Below, one piece after another: positions 34,222-42,882 of a stretch of DNA of 64,000 nt. The notes beneath the pieces were generated by a model that ran no database searches, was not told the origin of the DNA, and was given only the letters and a program-made list of their open reading frames with translations. The translations under genes were made by a program, and so were the position numbers. Positions within the stretch are counted from its first letter, which is position 1. Each line of letters starts with the position of its first letter. The stretch comes from Thermus thermamylovorans. Lineage in GTDB: Bacteria; Deinococcota; Deinococci; Deinococcales; Thermaceae. The DNA lies in assembly GCF_004307015.1 (NCBI RefSeq), contig NZ_SIJL01000001.1, positions 1-64,000 of the forward strand, read 5' to 3'.

Positions 34222-35265
34222 GTGGCCCGCGTTCGTCTGGAAGGTATAGAAAAGCGCTTTGGGCGCACCCGGGTGCTGAAGGGGGTAGACCTCGAGGTCC
34301 AGGACCGGGAGTTTCTGGTCCTCCTGGGACCTTCGGGTTGCGGCAAGACCACCCTTCTGCGTATCGTGGCTGGGCTGGAGTGGCCGGATCGAGGCCGGGT
34401 TTTCCTAGGGGAGAGGGAGGTAACTTCCCTTCCCCCTAGGGCCCGGGGGTTGGCCATGGTTTTTCAAAACTACGCGGTCTTCCCCCACCTGACGGTTCGC
34501 GAGAACATCGCTTTTGGTCTCAGGATGCGCCGCTATCCCGAGGGGATAGTGCGGGAAAAGGTGGGGAGAGCGGCGGAGCTTCTGCGCATAGGGGAGCTTT
34601 TGGATCGCTACCCTGCCCAGCTTTCCGGGGGGCAACGGCAACGGGTGGCGGTAGCCCGGGCCCTGGCGGTGGAGCCCGAGGTGTTGCTTATGGACGAGCC
34701 CCTTTCCAACCTTGACGCCCTTTTGCGCTTGGAGCTCCGGGCGGAGCTCAAACGGCTCCTGAAGGAGACAGGGGTCACCACCGTCTACGTGACCCACGAT
34801 CAGATGGAGGCCATGGGCATGGCCGACCGTATCGCGGTGATGCGGGAAGGAGAGATCGTGCAGTACGGTCCGCCCCTCGAAGTTTACCAAAAGCCGGTGG
34901 ACACCTTTGTAGGGGGCTTTTTGGGCCACCCACCCATGAACTTCCTGCCCCTGGGGCCTGAGGAGGCCTCCTTCCTCCTGGGCGATCGGCGGGAGGTGCT
35001 AGTGGGGGTACGGCCCGAGGACCTGCAGGTCTTCCAAGAGGAGATTCCTGGAGGAGTTCCTGGACGAGTCCTCGTGGTGGAGCCTTTAGGACCCCATCAG
35101 CTCGTGACCCTGGAGGCCTGGGGCCAGGCTTTAAAGGCCACCGTTCCTTCTTCCCTTTCCCTGGAGCCTGGAAATCCAGTATGGCTTAGAATCTCTAAGG
35201 AAAGCCTCCGGCTCTTCGATCCCCGGACGGGACGGGCGCTTCTGGAGGTAGGACGTGCTCCGTGA
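34222..35265 (+). CDS. ABC transporter ATPase (MalK/UgpC-like)
   Basis: 347 residues. Walker A GPSGCGKTT, Q-loop VFQNYAVFPHLTV, signature LSGGQRQRVAVARAL, Walker B LLMDEPLSNLDA, H-loop VTHDQ, then a C-terminal TOBE/regulatory domain (VGVRPEDLQVF onward) as in MalK-type ATPases. GTG at 34222 chosen because GGAGGT lies 5 nt upstream. Many Thermus sugar importers share one ATPase; here the operon has its own. Overlaps the GH63 gene by 11 bp. Confidence 0.93.
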   Translation: MARVRLEGIEKRFGRTRVLKGVDLEVQDREFLVLLGPSGCGKTTLLRIVAGLEWPDRGRVFLGEREVTSLPPRARGLAMVFQNYAVFPHLTVRENIAFGLRMRRYPEGIVREKVGRAAELLRIGELLDRYPAQLSGGQRQRVAVARALAVEPEVLLMDEPLSNLDALLRLELRAELKRLLKETGVTTVYVTHDQMEAMGMADRIAVMREGEIVQYGPPLEVYQKPVDTFVGGFLGHPPMNFLPLGPEEASFLLGDRREVLVGVRPEDLQVFQEEIPGGVPGRVLVVEPLGPHQLVTLEAWGQALKATVPSSLSLEPGNPVWLRISKESLRLFDPRTGRALLEVGRAP

Positions 35266-36544
35266 GGTGGTGAAGGCAGCAGAGGCCGTGCTCCGGGCCA
35301 ATGACCGGGACGGGTACACGGTGCCTGCCCAGGGGCTTTACCCTTTCCAGTGGCTTTGGGATAGCGGCTTTGCCGCTTTAGGTTGGGCGGTCCTGGATGA
35401 GGAGCGGGCGTGGCTCGAGCTGGAAAGGCTCTTCCTCGGGCAGTGGGAAAGCGGTTTCCTGCCCCATATTGTCTTCCACCAGGAAGATTCCGGCTACTTC
35501 CCGGGGCCGGAGGTCTGGGGGGTGCGGAGGGATCCCCCGACCTCCGGCATCACCCAACCCCCCTTCCTGGCCCCCGTAGTGCTCCACCTGGTACGCAGAT
35601 CCAGCGAACGGGGCTTGGAGCGGGCCCGCTGGTTTTATCCCCACCTCCTTGCCTTCCACCGTTTCCTCCACCGGCACCGGGATCCAGGGGGAAGCGGCCT
35701 GGTGGCGGTCCTCCATCCCTGGGAAACAGGGATGGACAACAGCCCCGCTTGGGACTTACCCCTGAAGAGGGTCCCCCGCCGTCCCTTTGCCTTGGAAACC
35801 CGGAGGGACATCCAGCACGTACCCCAGGAGGAGCGTCCCCGGCAGGAGGATTACGAGCGCTACCTTTACCTGGTGTCCTTGTTCCGGGAGTTGGGGTATG
35901 ATCCGGATGCGTGCTTCCGGGAAAGTCCTTTTCGGGTGGTGGACGTGGGCTTCAATGCCCTCCTACTCTTTGCCGATGAGGCCCTGGGGGAACTGGCTTG
36001 GCTCTTGGGCGAAGATCCCGCGGAGCCTAAAGGCTGGTTCCAGAAGGGGGTTTTAGCCCTGGAAGCCCTCTGGGATGAGGAGGCCGGGCTTTACCGCTCC
36101 CTGGATCTCCACACTGGGGAACGGATTCCTCGGGATACCTCGGCGGGCTTTCTCCCGCTTTTGCTGCCCCTGTCTTCCTCCCGCGTGGGGCGCTTGGTCG
36201 CTACTTTTCGCGCCTGGGCCGGGGAGGCTAGGTACCTTTTCCCCAGCGCCCACCCTTTGGCGCCTTACTTTGAGCCCAGGCGCTATTGGCGGGGCCCGGT
36301 CTGGGCTCCGATTAATTGGCTTTTGGCCTGGGGTCTTATCCGCCACGGCTTCCTGGAGGAGGCGGCCCGTTTGCGGGAGGACTTGATTGCCTTGGTGGAA
36401 GGTTCGGGTTTTTGCGAGTACTACCATCCCCTTACCGGGAAAGGGTTGGGGGGAAGGGGGTTTTCTTGGACGGCAGCCATTTACTTGGCGTGGATAGGGG
36501 GCCAAGCCGCTTTTCCCGTAGGGCTTGGTGGCCCCAATCTCTAG
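35255..36544 (+). CDS. GH63-family glycosidase, mannosylglycerate hydrolase-like
   Basis: 429-residue (alpha/alpha)6-barrel hydrolase without signal peptide, so cytoplasmic. GH63-type blocks: YPFQWLWDSGFAALG near residue 29, HPWETGMDNSPAWD near 155 (acid Asp region), and RYWRGPVWAPINWLLAWG near 345. Length and motifs fit the bacterial mannosylglycerate/glucosylglycerate hydrolases, including the Thermus thermophilus enzyme, which release mannose (or glucose) and glycerate. Last gene of the LacI-ABC cassette and overlapping the ATPase by 11 bp, so it probably processes the imported solute. Shares its stop with convergent tlyA (CTAG). Confidence 0.78.
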   Translation: MLREVVKAAEAVLRANDRDGYTVPAQGLYPFQWLWDSGFAALGWAVLDEERAWLELERLFLGQWESGFLPHIVFHQEDSGYFPGPEVWGVRRDPPTSGITQPPFLAPVVLHLVRRSSERGLERARWFYPHLLAFHRFLHRHRDPGGSGLVAVLHPWETGMDNSPAWDLPLKRVPRRPFALETRRDIQHVPQEERPRQEDYERYLYLVSLFRELGYDPDACFRESPFRVVDVGFNALLLFADEALGELAWLLGEDPAEPKGWFQKGVLALEALWDEEAGLYRSLDLHTGERIPRDTSAGFLPLLLPLSSSRVGRLVATFRAWAGEARYLFPSAHPLAPYFEPRRYWRGPVWAPINWLLAWGLIRHGFLEEAARLREDLIALVEGSGFCEYYHPLTGKGLGGRGFSWTAAIYLAWIGGQAAFPVGLGGPNL

Positions 36545-37248
36545 GCCTTACGTAGCCAAAGCCAATACTCCCGGTTCCCCTCCTTTCCCGGCAAGGGGCT
36601 CTCCCTTTCCCCCAGGGGCTGGAAGCCGAGCTCCCGGGCCCTTTCCCGCACCCGCTCCAGGGCCCGTTGCCGTAAGGCTTCCTCCCGCACCACCCCCCGG
36701 TGGGCCCCAGGCCAGAGCTCGAACTGGGGCTTCACCAGGACGAGGGCCTCGCCTCCCGGTTTGAGGAGCTCCTTTACCTTGGGCAGAAGCAGGGTGGAGG
36801 AGATGAAGGACACGTCCATGACCACCAGATCCACGGGCTCGGGGAGCTGGAGGGTGCGGGCGTCCTGCCCTTCCAGGGCCACCACCCGGGGGTCCTCCCT
36901 GAGCCTGGGGTGAAGCTGATCCCGGCCCACGTCCACCGCGTAGACCCGCCCGGCCCCCCTTTCCAGGAGCACCTGGGTGAAGCCCCCGGTGCTGGCCCCA
37001 AGGTCGGCGGCCACCTTGCCCTGGGGGTCCACGGGAAAGGCGGCCAAGGCCCCCAGGAGCTTGTAGGCCCCCCGGCCCACGTACCGCTCCTCGGCCAGGA
37101 GCTCCACCGCTGCCCCTTCAGGTACGGCAAAGCTGGGCTTAACCACCACCTTGCCCCCTACCTGCACCCGGCCCGCCTCGATGAGCCTCTTCGCCTTCTC
37201 CCGGCTCTCCACCAGGCCCCGTTCCACCAGGTAGCGGTCCAAGCGCAC
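36541..37248 (-). CDS. tlyA: TlyA-family rRNA 2'-O-methyltransferase
   Basis: 235 residues: N-terminal S4 RNA-binding domain (RLDRYLVERGLVESREKAKRLI) and FtsJ-type methyltransferase (DLGASTGGFTQVLL SAM loop; DVSFIS). TlyA methylates 16S/23S rRNA riboses and sets capreomycin sensitivity in other bacteria; older annotations call it hemolysin A. GTG start, leaderless, with CATAAT 6 nt upstream; this -10 is shared with the divergent gene at 37266. Confidence 0.9.
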   Translation of the reverse strand: MRLDRYLVERGLVESREKAKRLIEAGRVQVGGKVVVKPSFAVPEGAAVELLAEERYVGRGAYKLLGALAAFPVDPQGKVAADLGASTGGFTQVLLERGAGRVYAVDVGRDQLHPRLREDPRVVALEGQDARTLQLPEPVDLVVMDVSFISSTLLLPKVKELLKPGGEALVLVKPQFELWPGAHRGVVREEALRQRALERVRERARELGFQPLGERESPLPGKEGNREYWLWLRKA

Positions 37249-37253
37249 AAGGG

Positions 37254-37260
37254 TATTATG
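37254..37260. promoter_or_regulatory. Symmetric divergent promoter core
   Basis: TATTAT (37254-37259, plus) and CATAAT (37260-37255, minus) are the two readings of one 7-bp stretch. Each ends 6 nt before a GTG start, tlyA on the left and the small gene at 37266 on the right. Only 17 bp separate the two genes. Confidence 0.65.
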
Positions 37261-37265
37261 GGCCC

Positions 37266-37577
37266 GTGGAGCCTGAGCTTTCGGGCACCTGGTATGTGCT
37301 GGAGGGGGAGCCGGGGGAGCACCTGGTCATGGAGGCGCTGGGGCAGCGGCTTTCCGGCATCTGGACCTCCGAGGCCCTGGCCCAGGGCTTCCTGGCCCGG
37401 CATCCCCGGCTCGGGATGCGGGTGAGCCCCCTGGAAAGCCCCGCCCTGAAGGAGGCCTTCCTCAGGGCCCTGGGGATGCTCCGGGTGGAGGGGGTCCTGG
37501 TGGACTACGAACCCGGGGCCCACCGGGCGCGGATGGCCCGGGTGGAAGAGCTTTTACGGGAGGTGCGGCGTGCGTAG
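37266..37577 (+). CDS. Small conserved protein of unknown function
   Basis: 103 residues, soluble, mixed charge, opening MEPELSGTWYVLEGEPGEHLVME and ending in an Arg/Glu-rich helix (ARMARVEELLREVRRA). The central pattern WTSEALAQGFLARHP is reminiscent of small SseB-like proteins but I do not recognise the family. GTG start with TATTAT 6 nt upstream, so leaderless. Overlaps the next gene by 8 bp. Confidence 0.6.
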   Translation: MEPELSGTWYVLEGEPGEHLVMEALGQRLSGIWTSEALAQGFLARHPRLGMRVSPLESPALKEAFLRALGMLRVEGVLVDYEPGAHRARMARVEELLREVRRA

Positions 37578-37998
37578 GTGGCTTGCGGCGTTTTCGGTGG
37601 TTTTGGCCTTGGGTCTGGCCCAGCGGGCCGAGGTGAGCCTGGGAAGCCCCTTTGGGGTGCAGGGGGGCTTGCGTTTCCCCCTGGTGCCCTTGCTTTTGGA
37701 TGGCCGGGTCTACGGGGGGGTGGGCCTCGAGGCCCTGGGGGGCGGGGCGGACCTCCTCCTCAAGGTGCCCCTCACCGACCTCTACCTGGGCCTGGGGGCC
37801 TTTTACGGCAGCGGCCCCGGCCTCACCTGGCCCCAGGACGCCCGGGGCCAGGGGGGCCTGCGGGCGGTCCTCGGCACCTGGCTCAACCTGCCCCTCCCCT
37901 TCGTGGGGGTCTACGCCGAGCTCCACCCCACCTACTACCTGGCCCCCGCCCAGGGCTTCGGCCTCGGGGGGGCGGTGGGCTTGAGCGTGGGGCTCTGA
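37570..37998 (+). CDS. Exported small beta-rich protein
   Basis: 142 residues with a signal peptide (AAFSVVLALGLAQ). The mature part is short alternating strands of Gly/Leu/Tyr (VYGGVGLEALGGGADLLLK, YLGLGAFYGSG) ending GGAVGLSVGL, the look of a small outer-membrane barrel or a barrel fragment. No family recognised. GTG start overlapping the upstream gene by 8 bp. Confidence 0.6.
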   Translation: MRRWLAAFSVVLALGLAQRAEVSLGSPFGVQGGLRFPLVPLLLDGRVYGGVGLEALGGGADLLLKVPLTDLYLGLGAFYGSGPGLTWPQDARGQGGLRAVLGTWLNLPLPFVGVYAELHPTYYLAPAQGFGLGGAVGLSVGL

Positions 37999-38061
37999 GA
38001 GCCTCTGTGAGGGCCAACGAGGGCTGTGCGAAGGCGGTGGGGAACTCTTGCGCTCCGCTCT

Positions 38062-38418
38062 CTATTCCCCCACTTCCCCCAGACCCCGTAGCCTGGCCTC
38101 CACCTTGGCCAAGAGCTCAGGCAGGTGTCCCCGCACCACCCCGTACACCACCGCTGGGTCCACCTGGGCGTAGGCGTGAATGAGGCGGTTTCGCATGGCA
38201 ATGACCCGTGGAGCCTCGGGAAAGGACTCCCGCAGGTCGGGGAAGTGCTTCAAGGCTTGGGCTAGGGCCTCACCGATGACCTCCAGCTTCCGCTCCACCG
38301 CAGCCCTTAGGAGGGGATCCTGGGCGAAGGAAGGGAAGTCCTTCTCCCCTAAAAAGGCCAGAACCTCCCGCCCTGCCTGCAGGATGTCCCAGAGGTAGGC
38401 CCTCAGTTCACGCGGCAT
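38062..38418 (-). CDS. hepT: HepT-like HEPN ribonuclease toxin
   Basis: 118-residue HEPN (DUF86) protein, helical. The catalytic RX4HXY motif is R76-NRLI-H81-A-Y83. In characterised pairs the MntA partner AMPylates the tyrosine of this motif to inactivate the RNase. Overlaps mntA by 11 bp and is translated after it. Confidence 0.88.
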   Translation of the reverse strand: MPRELRAYLWDILQAGREVLAFLGEKDFPSFAQDPLLRAAVERKLEVIGEALAQALKHFPDLRESFPEAPRVIAMRNRLIHAYAQVDPAVVYGVVRGHLPELLAKVEARLRGLGEVGE

Positions 38419-38722
38419 ACACCTCTTGCCTGTCCCTCAGGAGGCTTTCCTGGAGGAAGGGGTTCACCACGGCCCCTGCTTCCAGGAGGTCCACTGGGCA
38501 CCCTAGGATGGCCTCCAGGTCTAAAAGGAGCCCCAGGTAGGCTGCCGCGTGCTGTTCTGGAGACATGGGGAAGAACTCCACCAGAAGATCCAGGTCGCTT
38601 CCTTCCCCCGCTTCTCCCCGGGCGTGGGAGCCCACCAAGTGGAGGCGGCGCACCTGGTGCCGTTCCATAAGGGAGCGCACCTCTGGGGAAGTGAGCTTGG
38701 CGAGGGCCTCTTCCCGGGTCAT
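38408..38722 (-). CDS. mntA: MntA-like minimal nucleotidyltransferase antitoxin
   Basis: 104 residues. Nucleotidyltransferase motif GSHARGE...SDLDLLVEF: Gly31-Ser32 and the Asp pair 43/45, with a third acidic residue at Asp78 (PVDLL). Antitoxin of the HepT-MntA (type VII) class, acting by AMPylation of HepT. A TATACT element (38731-38736, minus) ends 8 nt before the ATG. Upstream 38723-38877 holds no gene I can support. Confidence 0.88.
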   Translation of the reverse strand: MTREEALAKLTSPEVRSLMERHQVRRLHLVGSHARGEAGEGSDLDLLVEFFPMSPEQHAAAYLGLLLDLEAILGCPVDLLEAGAVVNPFLQESLLRDRQEVYAA

Positions 38723-38877
38723 CTGCCTTCAGTATAGGGGGCGGGGCGCTCCGTTTCCCAAGGCCAAGTGCTCGCGCGCGGGGGTTACCTCATCGGCAAA
38801 GGCTGGAGCGGCCTTGCCCGTGGCCCTTCGGGGATCCCCTCGTGGCTTGCCGCGATGGGGTACGCTGCCTGCGCCCT

Positions 38878-40524
<1,647 letters not shown>

Positions 40525-40530
40525 AAGGGG

Positions 40531-40536
40531 AGTATA
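40531..40536 (-). promoter_or_regulatory. -10 element for leaderless glnS
   Basis: TATACT on the minus strand ends 6 nt before the glnS ATG. Confidence 0.6.
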
Positions 40537-40586
40537 GCCCTTGCCGGGTGTCCAAAACCCTCCCACCGCTCCAAGGCTATGCCTTT

Positions 40587-40652
40587 TCAGAACCTAGGGG
40601 GCTGCTTTTCAAAGAAGGCCCTTAAATGCCCGGTTTCTCAGGCCGCCTTCCT
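40587..40652 (-). pseudogene. Decayed copy of an enoyl-CoA hydratase 3' end
   Basis: Positions 40587-40621 match 41416-41450, the stop and last codons of the intact hydratase gene, at 33 of 35 bases, and weaker similarity runs on to about 40652. The copy would encode AFFEKQPPRF-stop, but a 2-nt insertion near 40624 breaks its frame. It lies on the far side of the DUF433/DUF5615 pair. Confidence 0.75.
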
Positions 40653-40686
40653 TCGCCCTCTTTAGAACTCTAGCAGGCCCACTGCC

Positions 40687-41076
40687 TTAAGAGGGCAGGT
40701 TATCCTCGCTTGGGCTTGATGGAAGCCGGGCTACCACTTCATGCCTTCCCAGCTCCACCAAGCGGTACTTTTCCAGAAGTTGGCATATCGTTTCAAGGTG
40801 CTCTAGGAATAGCCTTTCGAGGGCCTGGTTGGAAATGTTACCGGTAGCGATGAGAAGAAGCTTGTAGGGCACACCTTGAAGCACCAAGGACCGCGTAAAA
40901 TCACCATCCTTGGTAACCACCACCCTTCCTTCTCGCAGGGAAAGGGCGTTTATCTCGTCGTCCGGTGTGGCGTTTCCCCTGGGAAGCTCACGGGTGTGAA
41001 GAGCATCGTACCCTCGTTCCCGCAACAAGCGAACCAAGCGGAAGGGGAGGTGGGCGTCCACCAGAAAGCGGATCAT
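40687..41076 (-). CDS. DUF5615 PIN-like toxin candidate
   Basis: 129 residues. The N-terminus RFLVDAHLPFRLVRLLRERGYDALHTRELPRGNATPDDEI and GRVVVTKDGDF fit DUF5615, a PIN-domain relative with conserved Asp at the start, at DDEI and in TKDGDF. Usually paired with a DUF433 protein as a toxin-antitoxin module. ATG overlaps the upstream gene by 4 bp. Nuclease activity is predicted, not shown. Confidence 0.82.
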   Translation of the reverse strand: MIRFLVDAHLPFRLVRLLRERGYDALHTRELPRGNATPDDEINALSLREGRVVVTKDGDFTRSLVLQGVPYKLLLIATGNISNQALERLFLEHLETICQLLEKYRLVELGRHEVVARLPSSPSEDNLPS

Positions 41077-41309
41077 GCTACCCGGAGCACCGTCCCCACG
41101 TCGCTTAGCTTAGCGGCAAAGAGAAGGCAAGCCTGGATATCCTCTGGTTCTAGGTCAGGGAAGTCGGCGAGGATTTCCTCCGGGGTCATGCCGCTGGCCA
41201 AAAGCTCCAGGATGACGTGGACAGGATAACGAAGACCGCGTAGGGTGGGCTTCCCATGATTGATTTTGGGATCCAGGGTGATCCGCTTTAGGAGGGAAAC
41301 CTCTTCCAT
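41073..41309 (-). CDS. DUF433 antitoxin-like protein
   Basis: 78 residues with the DUF433 pattern: RITLDPKINHGKPTLRGLRYPVHVILELLASGMTPEEILADFPDLEPEDI. This is a small winged-helix DNA-binding fold (VapB-like role) that would repress its own operon and neutralise the PIN-like partner. A TACAAT element (41318-41323, minus) ends 8 nt before the ATG. First gene of the two-gene operon. Confidence 0.85.
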   Translation of the reverse strand: MEEVSLLKRITLDPKINHGKPTLRGLRYPVHVILELLASGMTPEEILADFPDLEPEDIQACLLFAAKLSDVGTVLRVA

Positions 41310-41415
41310 CCTTGTCCATTGTACATGGCTCCTTGGGAGTATGGCTTGCCGTACCCCGGGGCCCCGGGGGTGGTTGGCCTTAGGGGATAAAGAGGAGGGC
41401 TTGTGCTTCCTCTCC

Positions 41416-42177
41416 TCAGAACCTAGGGGGCCGCTTCTCAAAGAAGGCCCGGATGCCCTCTTTCAGGTCCCCCGTCTCCCGCACCCAGGCGTTGGCCAGG
41501 GCCGCCAGACGGAAGCCGTCCTCCAGGCCCATCCCCGGCAGGGCCAAGAGGAGCTCCTTGCTGAGGCGAAGGGAGGTGGGGGCGTTTCTGGCCACCTCCT
41601 CCGCCAGGGCCAAAGCCTCCTCCAGGGCCTTGCCAGGAGGGGCCACGCGGTTTGCCAGCCCCAGGGCCTTGGCCTCCTCGGCCCCGATGAGCCTGCCCGT
41701 GAGGAGGAGGTCCTTGGCCACCTTCTCCCCCACAGCCCGCACCAGGATCACGGAGACCAGGGCGGCCACGAAGCCGATCTTGACCTCGGTGTAGCCCAGC
41801 TTGGCCTCTTGGTCCATGACCACCAGGTCGCAGGCGGTGGCCAGGCCCGCCCCCCCCGCCACCGCCGGGCCGTTCACCGCCGCCACCGTGGGCTTGGGGA
41901 AGGTGTAGAGGCGGTGGAAGAGGCGCATGAGGGAAAGGGAGTGGCGGTAGTTTTCCTCGGCGCCCATCTCCGTGACCTTTTCCAAAAAGGCCAGGTCCGC
42001 CCCGGCGCTGAAGGCTTGGCCTCTGCCGGAAAGCACCAGGGCCCGGGCCTCGGGGTCCTTCTCCGCCTCCTCCAGCGCCGCCAACAGCCCCTCCACCATG
42101 GCGGGGGAGAGGGGGTTCCGGCGCTCGGGGTCGTTCAGGAAGACCTGGTATATGGAGCCCTTTTCCACCAGGACCAT
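41416..42177 (-). CDS. Enoyl-CoA hydratase/isomerase family protein
   Basis: 253-residue crotonase-fold protein. Oxyanion-hole segments FSAGADL (residues ~56-62) and NGPAVAGGAGLATACD (~102-117) are intact; the position of the first catalytic Glu in true hydratases (ALxEx after the second segment) reads AKLGYTEVKIG, with Glu in the second site. This suits hydratase or a related activity such as PaaG/isomerase. ATG with TACAAT 6 nt upstream: leaderless. Its 3' end has a decayed duplicate at 40587. Confidence 0.88.
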   Translation of the reverse strand: MVLVEKGSIYQVFLNDPERRNPLSPAMVEGLLAALEEAEKDPEARALVLSGRGQAFSAGADLAFLEKVTEMGAEENYRHSLSLMRLFHRLYTFPKPTVAAVNGPAVAGGAGLATACDLVVMDQEAKLGYTEVKIGFVAALVSVILVRAVGEKVAKDLLLTGRLIGAEEAKALGLANRVAPPGKALEEALALAEEVARNAPTSLRLSKELLLALPGMGLEDGFRLAALANAWVRETGDLKEGIRAFFEKRPPRF

Positions 42178-42183
42178 GCCCCC

Positions 42184-42214
42184 ATTGTAGGCGCCCCTCT
42201 TTTCCTGCTACACT
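42184..42214. promoter_or_regulatory. Back-to-back promoters of the hydratase gene and infC
   Basis: Minus strand: -10 TACAAT (42184-42189) for the leaderless hydratase gene. Plus strand: -35 TTGTAG (42185-42190), 18-bp spacer, extended -10 TGC-TACACT (42209-42214) for infC. The plus -35 and minus -10 use the same bases. Confidence 0.65.
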
Positions 42215-42220
42215 CCCTTT

Positions 42221-42270
42221 AGCCCGCAAGCCTCTCCCCGGCAAGAGGGAAGACCGCGGGCTAGGAGGTG
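42221..42270 (+). promoter_or_regulatory. Structured infC leader
   Basis: Outer stem AGCCCGC (42221-42227) / GCGGGCT (42256-42262), inner stem CCTCT (42231-42235) / AGAGG (42244-42248). The outer stem ends directly at the Shine-Dalgarno AGGAGGTG (42263-42270). A candidate site for autogenous control by L20 or IF3, by analogy with other infC operons. Confidence 0.55.
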
Positions 42271-42276
42271 GTCTAG

Positions 42277-42792
42277 ATAAGGGAGTATCTCGTCAACGAA
42301 CGCATCCGCGCGCGGCAGGTGCGGGTCATCGGACCCGACGGGCAGCAGCTGGGCATCATGGACACCCGGGAGGCCCTGCGCCTGGCGGAGGAGCAGGACC
42401 TGGACCTGGTGCTGGTGGGCCCCACCGCCGACCCGCCCGTGGCCCGCATCATGGACTACTCCAAGTGGCGCTACGAGCAGCAGGTGGCGGAGAGGGAGGC
42501 CCGCAAGAAGGCCAAGCGCACCGAGGTCAAGGCCATCAAGTTCCGGGTCAAGATCGACGACCACGATTACCGCACCAAGCTGAACCATATCAAGCGTTTC
42601 CTGGAGGAGGGCCACAAGGTCAAGGTGACCATCATGTTCCGGGGCCGGGAGATGACCCACCCGGAGCTCGGGGAAAGGCTCCTCGCCCGGGTGGCCGAGG
42701 ACCTTCAAGGCCTGGCGGTGGTGGAGATGAGGCCGGAGCTCCTGGGGCGCGACATGAACATGCTCCTGGCCCCGGCCAAGGTGTCGGCCTAG
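42277..42792 (+). CDS. infC: Translation initiation factor IF-3, AUA start codon
   Basis: 171 residues. The first in-frame ATG/GTG/TTG gives a protein missing its conserved opening; reading back, REYLVNERIRARQVRVIG, the standard IF-3 N-terminus, begins at ATA 42277, 6 nt after a strong AGGAGGTG. Rare start codons in infC (AUU in E. coli) let IF-3 repress its own translation, since IF-3 rejects them. The rest is typical: linker helix rich in Arg/Lys, KFRVKIDDHDYRTKLNHIKRFL and the GHKVKVTIMFRGRE C-domain. Binds the 30S subunit. First gene of infC-rpmI-rplT. Confidence 0.93.
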   Translation: MREYLVNERIRARQVRVIGPDGQQLGIMDTREALRLAEEQDLDLVLVGPTADPPVARIMDYSKWRYEQQVAEREARKKAKRTEVKAIKFRVKIDDHDYRTKLNHIKRFLEEGHKVKVTIMFRGREMTHPELGERLLARVAEDLQGLAVVEMRPELLGRDMNMLLAPAKVSA

Positions 42793-42830
42793 ACCTTCTG
42801 CGGGTCCTTCTGGTATAGTGCGAAAGCTTT

Positions 42831-42866
42831 GGGGAGCATCCAAGACCCCTTTCGGGGGCGCTTCCC
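42831..42866 (+). promoter_or_regulatory. Stem-loop in the infC-rpmI intergenic region
   Basis: GGGGAGC (42831-42837) pairs with GCTTCCC (42860-42866, one G-U), enclosing a CCCC/GGGG hairpin (about 42846-42857). A TATAGT lies upstream at 42814-42819 and could start an internal transcript. In E. coli L20 represses rpmI-rplT from this region. Confidence 0.45.
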
Positions 42867-42882
42867 AGGGCGGAGGGATGCC

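Noticed and set aside
37258-37425. Gene starting at ATG 37258
   Set aside because: That frame gives a Trp/Arg/Gly-rich shadow; the GTG at 37266 gives a well-behaved soluble protein and the exact 6-nt leaderless gap.
38723-38877. Possible small gene between mntA and glnS
   Set aside because: Short frames here have no ribosome binding site, no recognisable motif, and one runs into the glnS antisense. I see only GC-rich palindromes (such as GGGGATCCCC).
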